From Acorus gramineus (taxonomy: Eukaryota > Streptophyta > Magnoliopsida > Acorales > Acoraceae): a DNA stretch of 64,000 nt. This document shows, one piece after another, positions 59,195-64,000 of this stretch (position 1 is its first letter; every line of letters begins with the position of its first letter). Position numbers and translations under genes: made by a program. Below the pieces are notes generated by a model that was not told the DNA's origin, searched no databases, and worked only from the letters and a program-made list of their open reading frames with translations. The stretch spans positions 1,701,788-1,765,787 of the forward strand of contig CM060850.1 in NCBI GenBank assembly GCA_030737835.1. The letters run 5' to 3'.

Positions 59195-62100
59195 CTCTGT
59201 GTCCGTGTTTTTGGTTTGTCTCTCTATGAAATTGTCTTTCGTTCGTTACAGAGAGAGAGTGCATTGTGTGGAAGAGATTAAAAGGAGGGAGAGAATAAGG
59301 AGGGGTATTTTGGGGATAGAAAATTGAAGGCGCAAGGTTTGGACTGAGAAGAAAGAATGAAAGGAAACCGGTGGCGGCTTTAACAGAGGCAGTCAAACGC
59401 GACCCCCCCCCACGCGGGGAAGGGTGAACCGTCCGATCGATGTATTTATTTATTTTTATGTTGAGGATTTGCAATCACGACCGTCCGTGAATAATGTTTG
59501 TTTAAACGGGGGTCAGAGGGGAACCACGAGGAGACATTCTTGAACGATATTCGGACGCAATGATTGGCTGTTTGAGGAAGGAAGAGTTTCATTCGCTGAC
59601 ACAGCCCATGCATTGGGGGTATTTTGGGAATTATGAGATTGTTTTGACCCGAATCCGATTCCAATTAAAGTGGGAGTCAATTTTAGCTACCTCGCATCCC
59701 TAAAATCTGTAAGCACACCCCCTAAAATCTGTAATTACACGCCCCTAAATATTAAATTTTTAATTTAGAAGATACAAACAGTTAAATTTAAATCCGAATT
59801 CCACTTTTTTTATTATTATATACGAAAGGGACCCCGTGGCTGATTTTACTGTTAAACTTGGAAGATTACCTTTGCTTGTTTGCCCCTATCTCATAGAAAA
59901 TTCTTTCTAATAATCATCAATAAACAAGTGGATAAGTCAACACAAAGATTTTTTTTTTTATAGAAGGTGTGACGCCCATACACCGTATACTTAAATACTA
60001 TTATTATATAGATGTAATTATTGTAAATGAATATGATGTAGAAAAGATTTAGAAATAAATCATCGTAGAATATACGATTTCAAATCAGTTATTACAATAA
60101 ATTTTATAAGATTTTGTTAGACATATCACATTTTTAAAATCATATTAATAACTTTTTATTGATGAATTCTGAATTTAAGATTTTATAATCTTATATTTTA
60201 TTTTTATTATATTTTAATAATTGTTATTATAATTTTATCTTTATTATTTTTAGTAGAATTATAATTGATATTATAAGTATGTATTTAATGTTTGTGGCCT
60301 ATTTAAGAAGTGTCACCATATTTTGTATGAGACAATATTTTCAATCAATAAAAAATTATTCTCTATTTTTTTTTCTTATGGATTTAAAGATTTTAAAGGA
60401 ACTTAATGTAGATCCTTAAATATCAAGATTTTTTTTTCCTCAAACAAGATACATATAATTTTAAAATTGAAATTAAAAAAATCATAACAAATTGTAATAA
60501 AGAATTTTTTTAATAATGGGTGGTTCAAAAAAACAAAAGGGAAATTAATTAGGGATCGAGAGTCCACCCCCTTATCATTTTGAAGTATTTGATCGCTTTA
60601 GAGTTTTCTTTAAGTCCCTATTCCTGTTTTTTATTATTTTTAGGTCCCCAGGTTTAGCTGTCATTCCATCCCCGTTTAAACTACCCAAAATACCCTCAGC
60701 CCTAGGTCTCGGGGTTAATGGTGTACATAAATTCTATAACAGTATATTGAGGATAATTAACAAAATATAAGGAGTACATAATAGTGTATTGATGATGCAA
60801 TATACAGGGAGTACAAAACAATATATTGAGGAAGGGTTGAGGGTATTTTGGGTAATTTAAATGGAACATATAACAACATTCATCTGTGGCGGCTCTAAGA
60901 ATTTTTATAGATGGAGTCATTTAAAAAAATAAATTTCATAAATTTTTTTAAAAAATATACTTTATCATATATTTATAAAAAATATAAATTTTCTTTTGAA
61001 AATATAACAAAATTTATATTAATACAAAATAAACCATCAAAATAAATATAAAAAAAACGAAAGCAGATGAATGATTTTTAATATATAAACTTTTCAATTA
61101 CCCTCGATGATAACACCCTAAGTCCCTAACAACGGTAATTTAGAGGTTTTAAGTATAAAATTTGGGCCAAGCAAGAATAACTAGTAAGTTGTTGGGATCA
61201 CTGGTGTACTGGGTTACAGTGGTTTGAAAGAGTGATAATAATAGTTTTGACTGATTTTTTTTTAAAATGTGATGGAGTTAATTAACCCCACCACATTACT
61301 TGTGGCACCACTCATGAACAATAGTTAACCTCAAAAACTTAAAAATAATTAAAAACTGGAATAAGAATCTAAAATTACTCTAAAACTGTTAGGGACTTAA
61401 AAAATAATAAGAAGGCAAACTTAGGGACCCCTAATTAAATTTTCAAAAAAAATAAATATAGGATGTGCGTGTGAATCAAGTAGAACTAAGATAGATCTTT
61501 ATTTAATGGATGCAAACAGGGACACGTTTTTTTTTTTTATATATGGACGGTTCTGATTACGTCATGATATTTATCCTCCATGAAAGGAAAGTCTGTGGTC
61601 TTGTGGGGGCAACGGATAAAGATCTAACGGTCGACGTGGATTCATCGCGATAGGGATTGAAAGAGACAGGATTCGGTCCTAATTGAAAGAGATCGGATCC
61701 AGTCATAATTGAATCCGGTCAGTTCGGTCAGTAACAAATCGGACGACGTGAAAATCGAACTGCACTGCCTATAAATCGAACTGCACAATTAATTGTTAGA
61801 TATATGTTTTACTCTCCTGTTGAATATTGATGATACTTAGGAATTCATATTTTTTCCAATGACTAATTAGATCCAATAGGAGAGTGAAATATATATTCAC
61901 CAATCAGTTCGATTTATAGATGGTGAAGTTCAATTTTCACGTTATCCAGTTCGATACTAACCGAACTGATCGAGTTCAATCCTGACTGGATCCGATCCCG
62001 AATTCAAAACGATGTGGATTTGATTTTTAATTAAACAAGAAAAAAAAAAGTTTGACGGAGAGCGACGGTTGGATTTGAAGGGATCGTTTGACGTTGAAAG

Positions 62101-62327
62101 CGTTGAAATTTGGTGCGTAAAGTTTGGTGGTTTTGCGTATGTTAATTGAAAACGAGTCAATAATGAAAGAGAAAGAAAACGAGTCAGTCATGAATGCGTG
62201 TTTGCCATTTTATGCGCTGGATGTGGGATTAGACTGATCTTTTGTATATTTCATAAATCTTCAAGGCTCCAGCAGATTAGATTTTTTTATATAGAAAATA
62301 TCAGTTACAACTTAGAACACCGTTTAC
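59195..62327. other. Intergenic region upstream of the GT92 gene
   Basis: Includes the 5' flank of GT92 with GA-rich leader sequence (59250-59300) and a C9 run near 59404. AT-rich DNA follows. Apart from the fold-back element at 61691, no gene or clear element was identified. Confidence 0.65.
61691..61997. mobile_element. Fold-back MITE with ~130-bp inverted arms
   Basis: The left arm (61691-61826) begins GATCGGATCCAGTCA and contains 'cagttcggt', 'cctataaatcgaactg' and 'actctcctgttg'. The right arm (61870-61997), reversed, carries the same blocks in the same order with about 80% identity by eye. The loop is about 40 bp. No coding capacity; target duplication not found. The structure predicts a long hairpin if transcribed. 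Confidence 0.8.
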
Positions 62328-62604
62328 GACTGGTTTGACAAATAATTAAATTTTTGAATAAAAGTTGTATTAATTTTGAGAGATAAAAAATTTATGAATT
62401 TTATCATTTCTTATATTTGTTAAAAATTAAAATAAAAAAGTTAGAATAAATGTTATTCCAGTTTTTAAATGAAATCCTTATTTTTATTTCAAAATTGAAA
62501 CAATTGTTCACACTTTATTCCAATTATTATTTATATGAATCATGACAAATTATCATCTCTTACTTATATCTACAATTATCCCTTATCTCCTTGTCAAACC
62601 AATC
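62328..62604. mobile_element. Short-TIR MITE, copy 1
   Basis: 277 bp with inverted ends GACTGGTTTGACAA and (reversed) GATTGGTTTGACAA. AT-rich, non-coding. First of a cluster of related elements to the end of the window. Confidence 0.7.
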
Positions 62605-62627
62605 ATAGGATTGGTTGTGACTAGTTG

Positions 62628-62895
62628 ACAAAGTATTAAGATTTTAAAGATAAGTTATCACAGTTTCGGAGGATAAAAAAATCATAAATTTTGTTATTAT
62701 TCATATTTGCTAAAATTGAAAGAAAAAATATGAATAAATGTTATTACATCTTTTATATGGAACAAAAAAATATTGATTTTTATTTTAAAATCGACGCACT
62801 TTATCCCGATTAATTTTTATACTAAAAGCAACAAGTCATCCTCTTCCATTTATCCTCACAATTATTCTCTTATCTCATTACTTATCTTACGAACT
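62628..62895. mobile_element. Short-TIR MITE, copy 2 (diverged)
   Basis: Starts GACTAGTTGACAAAG and follows copy 1 block by block ('aataaatgttatt', 'actttatccc', 'tcatc..ttatctc'). The right end is degraded. Confidence 0.6.
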
Positions 62896-62949
62896 GTACT
62901 ACTCTTATTCCATCTCCCTCTTCCTTTCTCTGAGGAAAATGATACACTC

Positions 62950-63220
62950 AGTCACATTTACCTACCAAAACTCAAACTTCACATGTTTTCATTTTTTTAA
63001 AAATAGTGAACATCCTCTAATGAGGTATATGCTTTGATAAAAAGTGCATATCGATTCATTTCGAGTTGAATAAACCCATTTTTAGCAAGCGTAAGACAAA
63101 ATTCAGTAAAATATATACATTATCTAATGAGGTATATGTTTCATTTAATCTGTAACAAGGTATATAGGTCTGTGTTTTGGACTGAGAAAAAAACTGAGTG
63201 TAGCAGCACTCTGGTGTCCT
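62950..63220. repeat. Degenerate MITE-like element related to 18937-19187
   Basis: Contains 'tttttttaaaaatagtgaa', two copies of 'ctaatgaggtatatg' and the right end 'actgagtgtagcagcactc'. The borders are uncertain. Confidence 0.5.
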
Positions 63221-63582
63221 CCTCCTCTCCCTCCTCCTAGGGTTTATGGAACTTGGGCCTATTCTTGTGGAAGACTCTGGGCAGGGGCAGCCCAATCCTG
63301 GCCTGGATTGCTAACGGAGGCCCACTCAAATAGGCAGACCCAGGCCCACTCATTTTTCACAGTTTCTGCCCGAATGGTTTAGTCGTTTAGGTGGGGCAAC
63401 CAAGTTCCCTGGGACCTGAAGCGCAGCCCAGCCCAAGAAACAATGAGAGGTCCGGCCCGAAGAAAGACCAAAGCCTCATGTCATGAGACTCCATCGTTTC
63501 ACAAAAATTCCAAGTATACACTAAAAAATTCATGAATTGAGACAATTTTATGCTGTTTATTTCGATTATTTTTATACGAAAC

Positions 63583-64000
63583 ATGGATAAATTGTCATCC
63601 GACTTATTTATTCCTCATAATTATTCTTTATCTTATCACTTATTCCTTTGACAAACCAGTCCAATGTGTTTTTGTAGTTCAATTTACAATAACCGTCGCG
63701 CAATGCATTAAATGAAATCATAAAATTAAAATATATGAATTTAACTAAAATAATGTAATTTATTAGCTAATTACATATCTCATAAAATACCAATACGTGG
63801 GCAGGCTGTAAAAGGAGGTGCGAAAATAACCAGAGTCTTAACATTTTCAAAAATTCTATTATAAAAAAACTATGTTATGTTCAATCCCAATTCTATTTTC
63901 AAAATATGGATAAATTGTCATCCGACTCATTTATTCCTCATAATTATTCTTTATCTTATCACTTATTCCTTTGACAAACCAGTCCAATGTGTTTTTGTAG
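63583..64000. repeat. 323-bp-offset direct repeat of a MITE right half
   Basis: The 95-bp segment at 63583-63677 (atggataaattgtcatccga ... tgtttttgtag) recurs at 63906-64000 with one base change and runs to the window edge. It corresponds to the right half of the 62328 element family (end TTTGACAAACCAGTCC). Confidence 0.85.

Noticed and set aside
58532..59281. 249-codon Gly/Glu-rich ORF opposite the GT92 gene
   Set aside because: Produced by high GC on the antisense strand. The GT92 frame has a membrane anchor and conserved catalytic motifs.

Overview
The window is nuclear DNA of a flowering plant. It holds spliced GT-AG genes with AT-rich introns, a pentatricopeptide-repeat gene, a plant-type GT92 glycosyltransferase, plant-type SNARE regulators, many MITE-like elements and a nuclear tRNA with an internal promoter. 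Several intron-poor coding sequences (GT92, RRM, PPR) are strongly GC-rich against AT-rich surroundings. That suggests a monocot or an early-diverging angiosperm, but this is only an inference and I cannot name the species.

Layout. Positions 1-14303 are a satellite array built from a degenerate ~19-24 bp monomer (GATTCATGGGG followed by GAGTATGTCTCG). The monomers are organised into a ~6.1 kb higher-order repeat (HOR), present as two full units plus a truncated third unit at the right edge. Each HOR carries two GC-rich islands that are decayed copies of an atypical bHLH gene (AtbHLH147-150/AIF type), a cluster of inverted monomers ending in a perfect 46-bp palindrome, and an old poly(A) retroelement fragment. 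Positions 14304-18710 are a graveyard of gene fragments, all on the minus strand: two SYP71-like Qc-SNARE exons, several unassigned exon-like pieces, and a frameshifted 5' piece of the proteasome ATPase gene RPT3.

From 22 kb the window is ordinary gene space: a 24-exon tomosyn/Lgl-family WD40 gene (+, 22209-31150) with a tRNA-Thr(CGT) on the opposite strand in its first intron; a 7-exon HMGB gene (-, 32555-33582); a two-exon hnRNP-F/H-like quasi-RRM gene (+, 39590-42831); a single-exon PPR gene (+, 43853-45289); a 9-exon bromodomain gene of the plant SWI/SNF BRD1/2/13 type (-, 46432-53702); and a single-exon GT92 glycosyltransferase gene (-, 57551-59194). I worked out splice sites for the multi-exon genes by hand, and all exons join in frame.

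Intergenic DNA and long introns contain small transposons: a Mutator-type MITE with a 9-bp target duplication, a Tourist-like MITE with a TTA duplication inside a bromodomain-gene intron, a fold-back element, a cluster of related short-TIR elements at 62.3-64.0 kb, and recent tandem duplications of 237 and ~309 bp. The genes are unrelated housekeeping or regulatory loci; nothing suggests an operon-like pathway. The most unusual object is the satellite array that has captured and amplified transcription-factor gene fragments.
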